A stretch of DNA of 64,000 nucleotides from the NCBI GenBank assembly GCA_905198475.1, contig CAJKCQ010000002.1, forward strand, positions 1 to 64,000, in the 5' to 3' direction. The stretch comes from an uncultured Sutterella sp. (lineage in GTDB: Bacteria > Pseudomonadota > Gammaproteobacteria > Burkholderiales > Burkholderiaceae_F). Under the pieces are notes generated by a model. The model worked only from the letters and a program-made list of their open reading frames with translations. It had not been told where the DNA came from and made no database searches. A program made the translations under genes and the position numbers. How positions within the stretch are numbered: the stretch's first letter is position 1; every line of letters starts with the position of its first letter. This document shows, in pieces, positions 20,237-27,649 of this stretch.

Positions 20237-22093
20237 ATGTCAGCGAGTCTTTCCCGCCGCAGCTTCATCGCAGGATCCGCCGCCATGGGCGGCATGATGT
20301 TCGGCATGTCCGGCGCCGCCGAGGCGAAGACCCCGTCGAAGTGGGACTTCGAGGCGGACGTCGTCGTGGTCGGCGCGGGCGCCGCGGGCATTCCGACGGC
20401 CATTCGCGCGAAGGAGGCCGGCTTCTCGGTCCTCGTCGTCGACGCCAACTACGACATCGGCGGCCACGCGATCATCTCGCAGGGCAACACGCTCTTGGGC
20501 GGCGGCAACGCCGTGCAGAAGAAGTACGGCATCAAGGACGATCCGGAGACGGTCTTCAAGGACCTCACCGACTGGTCGGTGACGCTCCCCAACGGCTTCG
20601 CCGACTTCCGCTACAACGACCGCGACATGCAGCGCATGCTCGCCGACGAAATGGTCCCGACCTACGACTGGCTCGTGAAGATCGGCGTTCCGTTCCTCGA
20701 CAAGAAGCCCGACAACGCGGGCGCCTACGGTGCGGGCTGCTCCGCGCCTCGTGAACTCCACTTCTCGTGGACCAAGGGCGCGTCGCTTGAAGCCCCTGCG
20801 GGCACCTCGGGCACGGTCCTGATGCGCTCGCTCGAAGACGCCGCGCGCAAGGCGGGCGTCAAGTTCCTGATGAACTACTACATGGACGACATCTTCCAGG
20901 ACGCCAAGAAGCGCTGCATCGGCCTCAAGGCCCACCGCACGCCGAAGATCCTCCCGGACGGGACGGAGTTGAAGGGCTTCCGCTCCGCCGAGGACGTCGT
21001 CTCGACGAAGAAGGAGATCACCGTCCACGCGAAGAAGGCGCTCGTTCTCGCCACGGCCGGCTACACGGACCACGTTGCCTTCCGCCGCATGGTCGACCCG
21101 CGCCTCACGAAGGAGTTTGCGGCGGCCGCCTGTGAATATTCGCCTCAGGACGCTTCGGGCACCCTCGCCGCCATGCGCTGCGGCGCCGGCCTCTGGGGCC
21201 TCACCAACGCCTACGCCGAACGCCCCATTTCGCTCACCCGCGGCGCCGTGATCGGCGTGCGCGACACGTACCTGCGCTGGGCGCCGGAATCCCCGATCTT
21301 CCCGCTCGTGAAGCACTCGGGCGTGGCGTTGCGCAACTGGCAGAACGCGATCGTCGTCAACTGGTGCGGCAAGCGCTTCTTTGAGGAGACCTCGTCGGCG
21401 GGCCTCACGAAGGACTCCGCGAAGATGACCTCCTACGGGACGGCGAACTCCACCCGCGGCCTGATGAACGGCACGAACGGCGCGCACTTCAAGGACGGCG
21501 CCCCCTACGTCCAGGGCGACTGGCGCAACATCAACCGCACGAAGTACAACCCGATCAACTTCATCGCCGCGGCGCTCGCGATCAACGAGGGCTCGCACGC
21601 TCCGGACTGGTCCGCCGGTCCTCAGTGGGCGATCTTCGACAGTGAGGCTCTGAAGCGCGAACGCATCCACACGGGCGAGAAGTACGTCGATCCCGAGTAC
21701 TTCTTCTCGGCCGACACGATCGAGGAGCTCGCCGCGAAGATCAACACGAACCCCTACATGTCCCACAAGATGGATCCGAAGGCGCTCGCCGAGACGGTTG
21801 CGAAGTACAACTCCTACGTCGATCAGGGCAAGGATCCGGACTTCGACAAGCCCACGCCGCAGTACAAGATCGAGAAGGGTCCCTTCTACGCGGCCTGGAC
21901 GTCCGTGACGCTGCACGACTGCTACTGCGGTCTGCATGTCTCGAGCGCCTGCGAAGTGCTCGACTGGGAGGGTGAGAAGATTCCGGGCCTCTACGCCGCG
22001 GGCGAAGTGACGGGCGGCAGCTCCATGCACGGCCTCGCGCGCGGCCTCGTGCAGGCCTTCGTCCTTGGCAAGACCTTCGCGGCCTTGAAGTAA
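20237..22093 (+). CDS. exported FAD-binding reductase flavoprotein (fumarate-reductase/KSTD superfamily), substrate unknown
   Basis: A 618-residue FAD_binding_2 protein. ATG 20237 has an AAAGGAGA ribosome site and opens a Tat-type signal (SRRSFIAGSAAMGG). The dinucleotide motif is VVVVGAGAAGIPTAIRAKEAG, and the C-terminus has PGLYAAGEVTGG. The fumarate-reductase signatures HTMGG and NRLGGN are not present: the equivalent places read LHDCYCGLHV and MHGLARGLV. The acceptor is therefore probably not fumarate or urocanate. No FMN-binding or haem domain is fused; the tetraheme cytochrome encoded 21 bases downstream is the likely electron donor. Expression is probably controlled by the divergent TtrSR-like pair. 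Confidence 0.85.
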   Translation: MSASLSRRSFIAGSAAMGGMMFGMSGAAEAKTPSKWDFEADVVVVGAGAAGIPTAIRAKEAGFSVLVVDANYDIGGHAIISQGNTLLGGGNAVQKKYGIKDDPETVFKDLTDWSVTLPNGFADFRYNDRDMQRMLADEMVPTYDWLVKIGVPFLDKKPDNAGAYGAGCSAPRELHFSWTKGASLEAPAGTSGTVLMRSLEDAARKAGVKFLMNYYMDDIFQDAKKRCIGLKAHRTPKILPDGTELKGFRSAEDVVSTKKEITVHAKKALVLATAGYTDHVAFRRMVDPRLTKEFAAAACEYSPQDASGTLAAMRCGAGLWGLTNAYAERPISLTRGAVIGVRDTYLRWAPESPIFPLVKHSGVALRNWQNAIVVNWCGKRFFEETSSAGLTKDSAKMTSYGTANSTRGLMNGTNGAHFKDGAPYVQGDWRNINRTKYNPINFIAAALAINEGSHAPDWSAGPQWAIFDSEALKRERIHTGEKYVDPEYFFSADTIEELAAKINTNPYMSHKMDPKALAETVAKYNSYVDQGKDPDFDKPTPQYKIEKGPFYAAWTSVTLHDCYCGLHVSSACEVLDWEGEKIPGLYAAGEVTGGSSMHGLARGLVQAFVLGKTFAALK

Positions 22094-22114
22094 GTCCCCC
22101 AAAGGAGAAGAGCC

Positions 22115-22504
22115 ATGCTCAAGACCCCGCTTGCAGCGCTCGCCGCTCTGGTGCTCGCCATGGCTCTCTCCGAGGCGCCCGAAGTCTCCGCCGCCGAAAA
22201 GGCGGACCCGCAGCAGTGCCTGATGTGCCACGGCGGAAGCTTCGACGCCCTGAGGGAGCAGACCAAGAATTGGAAGGACGAGTTCGGCTCGCCCGTCCAG
22301 CCTCATCAATACCTTGATCCCAACGCGGCCAACCCGCATGCGGGCGCCAAGGTGGTTCCCGACTGCACGGGCTGCCACAAGGCGCATCCGCTGCCGCCGC
22401 CGAAGGACTACAAGCCGGAAGCCGCGTCGCTCTCCATGTGCTATGGGTGCCATCACATGGAGAACTTCCAGAAGTGCAGCGACGCCGGCTGCCATGAGAA
22501 GTAG
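22115..22504 (+). CDS. periplasmic tetraheme cytochrome c
   Basis: A 129-residue exported cytochrome. A Sec signal (LKTPLAALAALVLAMALSEA, cleavage near VSAAEK) is followed by four haem-binding motifs: CLMCH, CTGCH, CYGCH and a CX4CH variant, CSDAGCH. Additional His residues for distal ligation are plentiful. This is the size and motif order of the tetraheme domain of flavocytochrome c fumarate reductases, here as a separate subunit. It follows the flavoprotein gene with an AAAGGAG ribosome site, so it most likely delivers electrons from the quinol side to that reductase. The ccm genes at 59-62.8 kb would supply haem attachment. Confidence 0.93.
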   Translation: MLKTPLAALAALVLAMALSEAPEVSAAEKADPQQCLMCHGGSFDALREQTKNWKDEFGSPVQPHQYLDPNAANPHAGAKVVPDCTGCHKAHPLPPPKDYKPEAASLSMCYGCHHMENFQKCSDAGCHEK

Positions 22505-22762
22505 CCCGTCCGCCGTCGGTTCCGGCGGATGAGGGCGCCAGCCTTTTCTCTCCTTTCCACCCGGAGCGCCTTCAAGCGGTGTTCCGGGCTTTTTTGGCTC
22601 AAGCCCGCCGTGGCGCACGCCTCGACGCCCGTCGATCTTCGTCTATGGTGCTTGCGCGCCTGCGGGGATACACTTTGGCGAAACTACCTGCTGCGGCGTA
22701 CCTCCAAGGGAGGGGCGCGGTGCAGGAGCCCGCATTTGGACGCCGCCAAAGAACAATCATCC

Positions 22763-23338
22763 ATGTCATCCATGCCGAAGATCGACCTCAAGACCGCACC
22801 TTCGAAATACATCGCCTACCGCGTGGGCGTGCATCACTTCACGTTTCACCGCACGTTGCGGTGGGTGCTTCTCGACGCCGTCGCAACGGGCTTTCTCGGC
22901 GCGCTCCTGATCGGCCTCAACACGCCCGTCGCGGAGCGCACGGTCGCGGGCATCGCCTCGAATCCGCTCGCCTGGCTCGGGCTTGCCGCCGCCTGGGTGA
23001 TCGGGTACCTGCTCTCGCGCTACGAGATCCGCAGCTGCCGCGAGGTCTTCGACGAAATCCCGTACGACTACTCGCTCGGCACCTTCACCCGGCAGTGCAC
23101 CTGGGCGCACGTCTTCACCTTCATCGTCTGCGCCCTCAACACGCTCGGGATCTTCGTGGTGCGCCAGGTGGCGCTTCCCGACTATCTCCAGTGGCTGCGC
23201 TACTTCCCCGGGCTCGAGTACTACCTCTCGATGATTCCGACCGCCGTGATCGGCCTCTTGATCTACGGGTGGTTCACGCTGCAGATCAACAAGGAGATCA
23301 TCGGCGACGAGGCGCACGTCCACGGAGAACGCGCCTGA
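22763..23338 (+). CDS. small four-helix membrane protein, unknown function
   Basis: A 191-residue integral membrane protein starting at ATG 22763 (MSSMPKIDLK); ATG 22772 is equally possible. Four hydrophobic segments are visible, at about residues 34-55, 65-85, 110-130 and 155-175. Conserved-looking polar features include HHFTFHRTLRW and CREVFDEIPYDYS, with a short His-containing tail. No family was recognised. It lies about 260 bases after the cytochrome gene on the same strand. It could be the membrane quinol-side partner of the reductase, but it lacks a clear set of haem-ligand His pairs within helices, so that is only a guess from position. Confidence 0.7.
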   Translation: MSSMPKIDLKTAPSKYIAYRVGVHHFTFHRTLRWVLLDAVATGFLGALLIGLNTPVAERTVAGIASNPLAWLGLAAAWVIGYLLSRYEIRSCREVFDEIPYDYSLGTFTRQCTWAHVFTFIVCALNTLGIFVVRQVALPDYLQWLRYFPGLEYYLSMIPTAVIGLLIYGWFTLQINKEIIGDEAHVHGERA

Positions 23339-23397
23339 TTGAGTGAGCGCCGCCCTGTTCGATCGGGCGGCCCGCTGAACCTTATTTTCCCGATCTC

Positions 23398-23520
23398 CTC
23401 TCACGCACGAAGGGGTGGATCGCTGGGTCGGGCGGGGCGGCGGAACTTTCCGGCATCAACGTCAACACGCTGCGCTCGCGCCTGCGGCGTTTGGGCTTCG
23501 AGCGCTTCAGCCGCTCCTGA
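23398..23520 (+). pseudogene. remnant of a Fis-type helix-turn-helix (sigma-54 activator C-terminus)
   Basis: Forty codons without a start end at TGA 23518-23520. They read GGAAELSGINVNTLRSRLRR followed by LGFERF. This is the classic C-terminal Fis-family DNA-binding helix pair of NtrC-type activators (AAELLGINRNTLRxxLRxLG). The AAA+ and receiver parts are missing upstream, where the preceding membrane-protein gene ends. I read it as the last surviving piece of a deleted regulator. Confidence 0.55.
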
Positions 23521-23521
23521 C

Positions 23522-24748
23522 TCAGCCGCGGTCGGCAGGCGCAAAGCGCCACGAGAAGAGCGCCCCGAAGAGCAGTACGGCGCATCCCGACCAGAAGAGC
23601 GCGGCGACGGGGAATTCCTCCGCGAGAACGGGGAACGCGAAGGCTGCGCCCATCGAGCCCACGCGCGAGACGGTCGTGGTGAGCCCCACCAACCTCGCGC
23701 GGGTGCGTGCGGGAAAGAGCATGTTGGGAAAGACGAAGTCGAGAGGCGTCTGCAGCCCATAGGCGAGCGCGAAGAGGATGAAGGCCGCGCCCGTCATGAG
23801 GGTCGAATGCATGTCGCGCCCGAGCGTCACGGCGGCGAGGGACGCCGCCATCGCGAGGAAGGTGCCGATCAGAACCGCTTTGGGACACCGCGCCAATGCC
23901 GGATGGGCGGCCGGGAGGACGCCGAGGAGGAAGCACCCGTAGAGGAGCAGCACCTGGATGAAGGCGTTCTTAGTATCGAGAAACCCCGAGAGGATCTTCG
24001 TCGAATAGAACATCAGGACCGTGGCGGGGATTGTTTGGGCGAGCCAGAAGACCGTGCAGAAGAGAAACGCCCGCAGGGAGCCGGGCTCCGAGAAGGCGCC
24101 CCGGCGGCCGCCCGGAGCAGCGTCCGCCCTCCGGCGCGCCGCACTCCAGGCGGCGGATTCAGGCACGCCCCTGCGCGCCGCCCAAAAGAGGAGCGCGAGG
24201 GCCGCCTGCACCCAGAGGAAGGTCGTCCAGGAGAGGTCAAGGGCGAAAATCGGGCGGGAGAGCAGAACCGCGAAGAGTGCGCCTGCGTACCACCCAAACA
24301 TCAGAAGCGAGAGGTGCTGCGCGCGCTCTTCTTCGGCGATGAGCTCCGTGATGAGCGCCTGCCCGACGGGATAGTCGCCGCCGAGGAGCAGCCCCATGAG
24401 GGCGCGCAGCCCGAGAAGTGCCGAAAGCTGCGCGGCGCCGACCGTGGCATCCACGTCCGCAGAGGCGCCGAAAAGGAGGAGGGAGGCGATGGTTCCGGCG
24501 CCGAGTGCGAGCATGGAGCCCGAGAAGATCCGCCGGCGGCCGAAGTGATCCGCGAGCCAGCCGAAGACCACTGCGCCCACGGAAAAGACGAGAAGGTAGA
24601 TTCCGGTGAAGGCGCCCGTCTCCCAGGCGGTCATGCCCGGAATCATCATGATGAGGAAGGCGGCCGATCCGGTTGCGTAGCCGTCGAGAAAGGGCGTGCC
24701 TGCCGCAGCGGCGCAGAGGCGGCGTGGGGAAAGAACGGCGGAGGACAT
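23522..24748 (-). CDS. MFS transporter (metabolite:H+ symporter-like)
   Basis: A 408-residue transporter with about 12 membrane segments. FLDGYATGSAAFLI in segment 1, FGWLADHFGRRRIF (loop 2-3 motif) and RALMGLLLGGDYPVG in segment 4 are the pattern of the sugar/metabolite:H+ symporters that include ProP- and benzoate-type carriers. It lies 26 bases downstream of the TetR gene on the same strand, so the two are probably one transcript. Position next to the exported lyase/reductase pair makes it a candidate for handling the same compound or its product. The substrate cannot be read from sequence. Confidence 0.82.
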   Translation of the reverse strand: MSSAVLSPRRLCAAAAGTPFLDGYATGSAAFLIMMIPGMTAWETGAFTGIYLLVFSVGAVVFGWLADHFGRRRIFSGSMLALGAGTIASLLLFGASADVDATVGAAQLSALLGLRALMGLLLGGDYPVGQALITELIAEEERAQHLSLLMFGWYAGALFAVLLSRPIFALDLSWTTFLWVQAALALLFWAARRGVPESAAWSAARRRADAAPGGRRGAFSEPGSLRAFLFCTVFWLAQTIPATVLMFYSTKILSGFLDTKNAFIQVLLLYGCFLLGVLPAAHPALARCPKAVLIGTFLAMAASLAAVTLGRDMHSTLMTGAAFILFALAYGLQTPLDFVFPNMLFPARTRARLVGLTTTVSRVGSMGAAFAFPVLAEEFPVAALFWSGCAVLLFGALFSWRFAPADRG

Positions 24749-24774
24749 GGCTCGGGCTCTGGAGGGAAGCGCCG

Positions 24775-25362
24775 TCAGGGGGCTCTGGGCTTCACCGCGG
24801 GGGAATGAACAAGATTATCAAGAATATAGTGCCAGGCCTGGATCTTGAGCTTCGGGTTGGTGAGATCCACGCCGAACTTGTGCGAGTAGAAGAACCCTTC
24901 AAGCGCCATGATGGCGACGAGCGCCGGGGTGCGGACGTCCTCGGGGAGCGCGGCGATACGGGCGTGGAGCTTCTCATACCACGCCTTCACCGGACGCATG
25001 AGTTCCTCGTCGTGAACGAAGTTCGAGTGAATGGCGAGCCCGACCGAAGCCCAACCGCGGTTGTCGCGGTCGAAGCTCCGGAACCACTCGATGAAGCCCG
25101 GAACAAGCGTCTCCTCGGGCGAGCCGTCGAAGAGCGCCTCATGACGCGAGAGCTCGGCGTCGAGATGCGCGGCGTATTCCTCCACAAGCGCCGCCTGCAG
25201 CGCGCGCTTGCTCTTGAAGTGGTACATCAATGCGCCCTTGCTGATGCCGGCTTTTTCGGCGGCGTGGTCCATCGTGAGCGCGCCGATGCCTTCTTCGAGA
25301 ATGATCGCCTTCGCGGCGTCGATGATCGACTGCCGGGTCTTGACGGCCTTGATGCTTGCCAT
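24775..25362 (-). CDS. TetR family transcriptional regulator
   Basis: A 195-residue repressor-type regulator. The N-terminal helix-turn-helix is ALTMDHAAEKAGISKGALMYHF, the standard TetR/AcrR pattern, and the C-terminal ligand domain is hydrophobic and unassigned. I start at ATG 25360-25362 (MASIKAVKTRQSII). It is cotranscribed with the MFS gene and separated from the reductase gene by a strong terminator. The repeated AAAACCGACC-centred dyads in the divergent promoter at 27.4-27.5 kb are good candidate operators for it. Confidence 0.9.
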   Translation of the reverse strand: MASIKAVKTRQSIIDAAKAIILEEGIGALTMDHAAEKAGISKGALMYHFKSKRALQAALVEEYAAHLDAELSRHEALFDGSPEETLVPGFIEWFRSFDRDNRGWASVGLAIHSNFVHDEELMRPVKAWYEKLHARIAALPEDVRTPALVAIMALEGFFYSHKFGVDLTNPKLKIQAWHYILDNLVHSPAVKPRAP

Positions 25363-25437
25363 TTGGGTAGGGTTCTTGGGGGGCGGGGTCGGAGAGATGC
25401 ACGCCATTCTAGGACTGCCGGCCGCAGATGGCGAAAA

Positions 25438-25480
25438 CCCGACGGCCCGCAGCTCTCGATGGGAGCCGCGGGCCGTCGGG
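25438..25480 (-). terminator. strong terminator of the reductase gene
   Basis: CCCGACGGCCCGC (25438-25450) pairs with GCGGGCCGTCGGG (25468-25480), with a further inner GCTCTC/GGGAGC stem. On the minus strand the stem is followed by TTTT (complement of 25434-25437). It separates the reductase from the TetR-MFS unit. Confidence 0.8.
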
Positions 25481-25554
25481 CGGAAGGAAAGATGTGGCGC
25501 GCGCGCCGAAGGCGAGGTTGGGCCTCCAGGAGCGCGCACTTCATCCGCAAAGGA

Positions 25555-27321
25555 CTACTTCGCGGCGGCGGCGGCCGCCTTGCCGGCGATGCGACCGAAG
25601 ACGATGATGTCCGTGTAGGCGTTGCCGCCAAGGCGGTTCGTGCCGTGCGTGACGCCCGTCACTTCACCCGCGGCCCAGAGGCCCGGGATGACCTTGCCTT
25701 CGGCCGTCAGGGCCTCGGCCTTCTCATTGATGCGCACGCCGCCCATGGTGTGGTGCACCGAGGGCACGGCCTTGATCACGTAGTACTTGCCCTGGCTCAT
25801 GTCGACGAGGCCCGCGCGGTGGTGGAAGTCCTTGTCGTTGCCCTTGCCGGCCATCGAGGTGACGCGGTCGGTCGTGGCCTTGAGCGAGTCATAGGGGATC
25901 TTCGTGAAGTCAGCGATGCACTTCAGGTCCGGGCAGGTGGTCATGATGCCCTGCTTCGTGAAGGCGTCGTACTCGGTCGGGTGTTCCTTGACGGTGTTCG
26001 ACACGGCGCCGATCTTGTCGTTCCAGAGCACCCAGCAGTAGCCGCCCTTCTGGTTGAGGATCGCCTCGGAGAGCACGTCGCGGCGGCCGAGCTCCTCGAC
26101 GAAGCGCTTGCCCTCCTGGTTGAGCATGATCGCGCCGTCAAAGCGCGCGTCGGCGATGAGTTCGATCACGCCGGAGATCGGGTCGCAGATCGGGTAGGTC
26201 TGGATGTACTGCATGTTGACCAACTCGGCGCCGGCGCGCTGGGCCATGTAGAGCGCCTCGCCCGTGGTGCCCGGAGCGTCCGTGGTCTTGAAGCGTTCGT
26301 CGATCTTCGGGTTGTACTTCTTCACCATCTCGGGGTTCGCACCGAACCCGCCCGTGGCGAGCACGACGCCGCCCTTGGCGTTGAAGGTGTATTCGACGCC
26401 CGCCATCGTGGCCTTGACGCCCACGACGCGGCCGTCCTTGTCCTTGATGAGCTCTTCGGCCTTCATGTTGGTGATGACCGGGATGCCGAGCTCATCGGCC
26501 TTCGCCTGGAACTTCGTGATGAATTCCGTGCCGGTGTGGCCGACCGGAATCAGGGCGCGCTTGCGGGAGTGGCCGCCGAAGAAGAAGAGGTTGTCGGGCT
26601 CGAAGCGCACGCCGAGGTAGTCGCGGCACCATTCGGCGCCGGCCAAAGCCTGATGCGTCATGACGTCGATGACCTTGAGGTCGCCCTTCTTGTCGCCGCC
26701 CAAGTACGTGTCCTTGGCGTGGAGTTCGGGCGAGTCGTCATTGATGCCGATAACGGGCTGGACCCAGTTCTTCGCGGCGTTCATCTCGGCGCCGGAGATC
26801 AGGGAGTTGCCGCCCACCATCGGCATTTTTTCGAGCAGCACGACGTTCGCACCGGCGTTCTTCGCTTCGATGGCGGCGGAGAAGCCCGCGCCGCCCGCGC
26901 CGATCACGACGACGTCGTAGGAGGAGTTCTTCGGCAGGTCCTTCGCGACCTGCTTCACGGCCTTCTTGTCGGCCTTGCCGAGCTTCACGCCGGCCTTCTT
27001 GGCGGCGTCCTGAACGGCGGCGAAGAGGCCCTTCGAGGTGAAGGTGGCGCCCGAGACGGCGTCGAGCTCGACGGAGTTCGCCTGAACGATGTGGTCCTTC
27101 AGATCGGTGAAGACCTGCTTGGCGAGCACCGGGTTCTCGGCGTTCTTCTTGATCTCGATCTTCTGGATCTTGCCGTCGTCGAAGGTGACGGCGACCACGA
27201 TGTCGCCGTGCTTGCCGACGCCCACGCCCTCGGTGGTGACCGGAGCGGCGAGGAGGGAGGCCGAGGCGGCGCCGAAGGCGATGGCCGCGGCGGCGGTGAT
27301 CAGGGACTTCTTGAACTTCAT
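25555..27321 (-). CDS. urdA: periplasmic FMN/FAD reductase with urocanate-reductase-type active site
   Basis: A 588-residue exported protein: Sec signal to about Ala26, FMN-binding domain with flavinylation motif DAVSGAT (87-93, FMN expected on Thr93), then a fumarate-reductase-fold FAD domain (VVVIGAGGAGFSAAIEAKNAG, 137-157). No haem domain is fused. Active-site positions: Tyr376 in IQTYP (His in fumarate reductases), Asp391, Arg414 in GRRD, His523/His524 in HHTMGG and Arg563 in NRLGGN. As I recall, these equal Tyr373, Asp388, Arg411, His520 and Arg560 of Shewanella UrdA at a constant offset of 3. That supports reduction of urocanate or a urocanate-like imidazolyl acrylate. The divergent lyase-family gene fits as supplier. 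Confidence 0.85.
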   Translation of the reverse strand: MKFKKSLITAAAAIAFGAASASLLAAPVTTEGVGVGKHGDIVVAVTFDDGKIQKIEIKKNAENPVLAKQVFTDLKDHIVQANSVELDAVSGATFTSKGLFAAVQDAAKKAGVKLGKADKKAVKQVAKDLPKNSSYDVVVIGAGGAGFSAAIEAKNAGANVVLLEKMPMVGGNSLISGAEMNAAKNWVQPVIGINDDSPELHAKDTYLGGDKKGDLKVIDVMTHQALAGAEWCRDYLGVRFEPDNLFFFGGHSRKRALIPVGHTGTEFITKFQAKADELGIPVITNMKAEELIKDKDGRVVGVKATMAGVEYTFNAKGGVVLATGGFGANPEMVKKYNPKIDERFKTTDAPGTTGEALYMAQRAGAELVNMQYIQTYPICDPISGVIELIADARFDGAIMLNQEGKRFVEELGRRDVLSEAILNQKGGYCWVLWNDKIGAVSNTVKEHPTEYDAFTKQGIMTTCPDLKCIADFTKIPYDSLKATTDRVTSMAGKGNDKDFHHRAGLVDMSQGKYYVIKAVPSVHHTMGGVRINEKAEALTAEGKVIPGLWAAGEVTGVTHGTNRLGGNAYTDIIVFGRIAGKAAAAAAK

Positions 27322-27649
27322 GATGGATACGTCCTGTACCTGAAGAGGTTTGAGTAGGAGGTGTGATGCTACGGATTATAGGCAAAACCGACCGAATGGT
27401 CTTTTTTGTCCCTCGCTAGTTCTTATGGTTAACCCCGACTAATGCAATGTATCTAGATGGAAAACAGTTGAAAAACCTAAATAAATTGAATGAATAGGTG
27501 TTTTCACTAGTCATAAACGCGGCATCCATAAAAACCGACCAGGCGGTTTGTTATGAGCGTAAATTCTGCCTCACCCAGGACGGAGGCCAACCCGAAGGCC
27601 GAGCCGTCCCGACGTCAACATCTCCACAGTCCTTTGGGAAAACTGCAAA
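27322..27649. promoter_or_regulatory. AT-rich divergent promoter with two TetR-like operators
   Basis: This 328-base spacer is much richer in A+T than its surroundings. On the minus strand a perfect TATAAT (complement of 27375-27380) serves the reductase. Immediately upstream is AAAACCGACC (27384-27393) continuing into the dyad GACC-GAAT-GGTC (27390-27401). The same ten bases recur at 27531-27540 inside AAACCG-N6-CGGTTT (27532-27549), on the side of the lyase gene. Two copies, one per divergent gene, suggest joint repression by the nearby TetR protein. Confidence 0.6.

Noticed and set aside
20237..22093. Fumarate reductase flavoprotein assignment
   Set aside because: The substrate-binding HTMGG and NRLGGN motifs are not present, so only the superfamily is claimed.
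20240..22618. 792-codon open frame on the minus strand opposite the flavoprotein and cytochrome
   Set aside because: Shadow of codon bias; the plus strand has a Tat signal, FAD motifs and haem motifs.
23522..24748. MFS protein as a proven ergothioneine or betaine importer
   Set aside because: The symporter subgroup includes betaine carriers, but nothing in the sequence identifies the substrate; kept only as contextual possibility.
24673..27357. Very long open frame (894 codons) on the plus strand opposite the reductase, TetR and MFS genes
   Set aside because: Antisense shadow of GC3-rich genes; composition is Arg/Asp/Glu/His/Leu/Val-heavy with no family resemblance, while the opposite strand encodes recognised proteins throughout.
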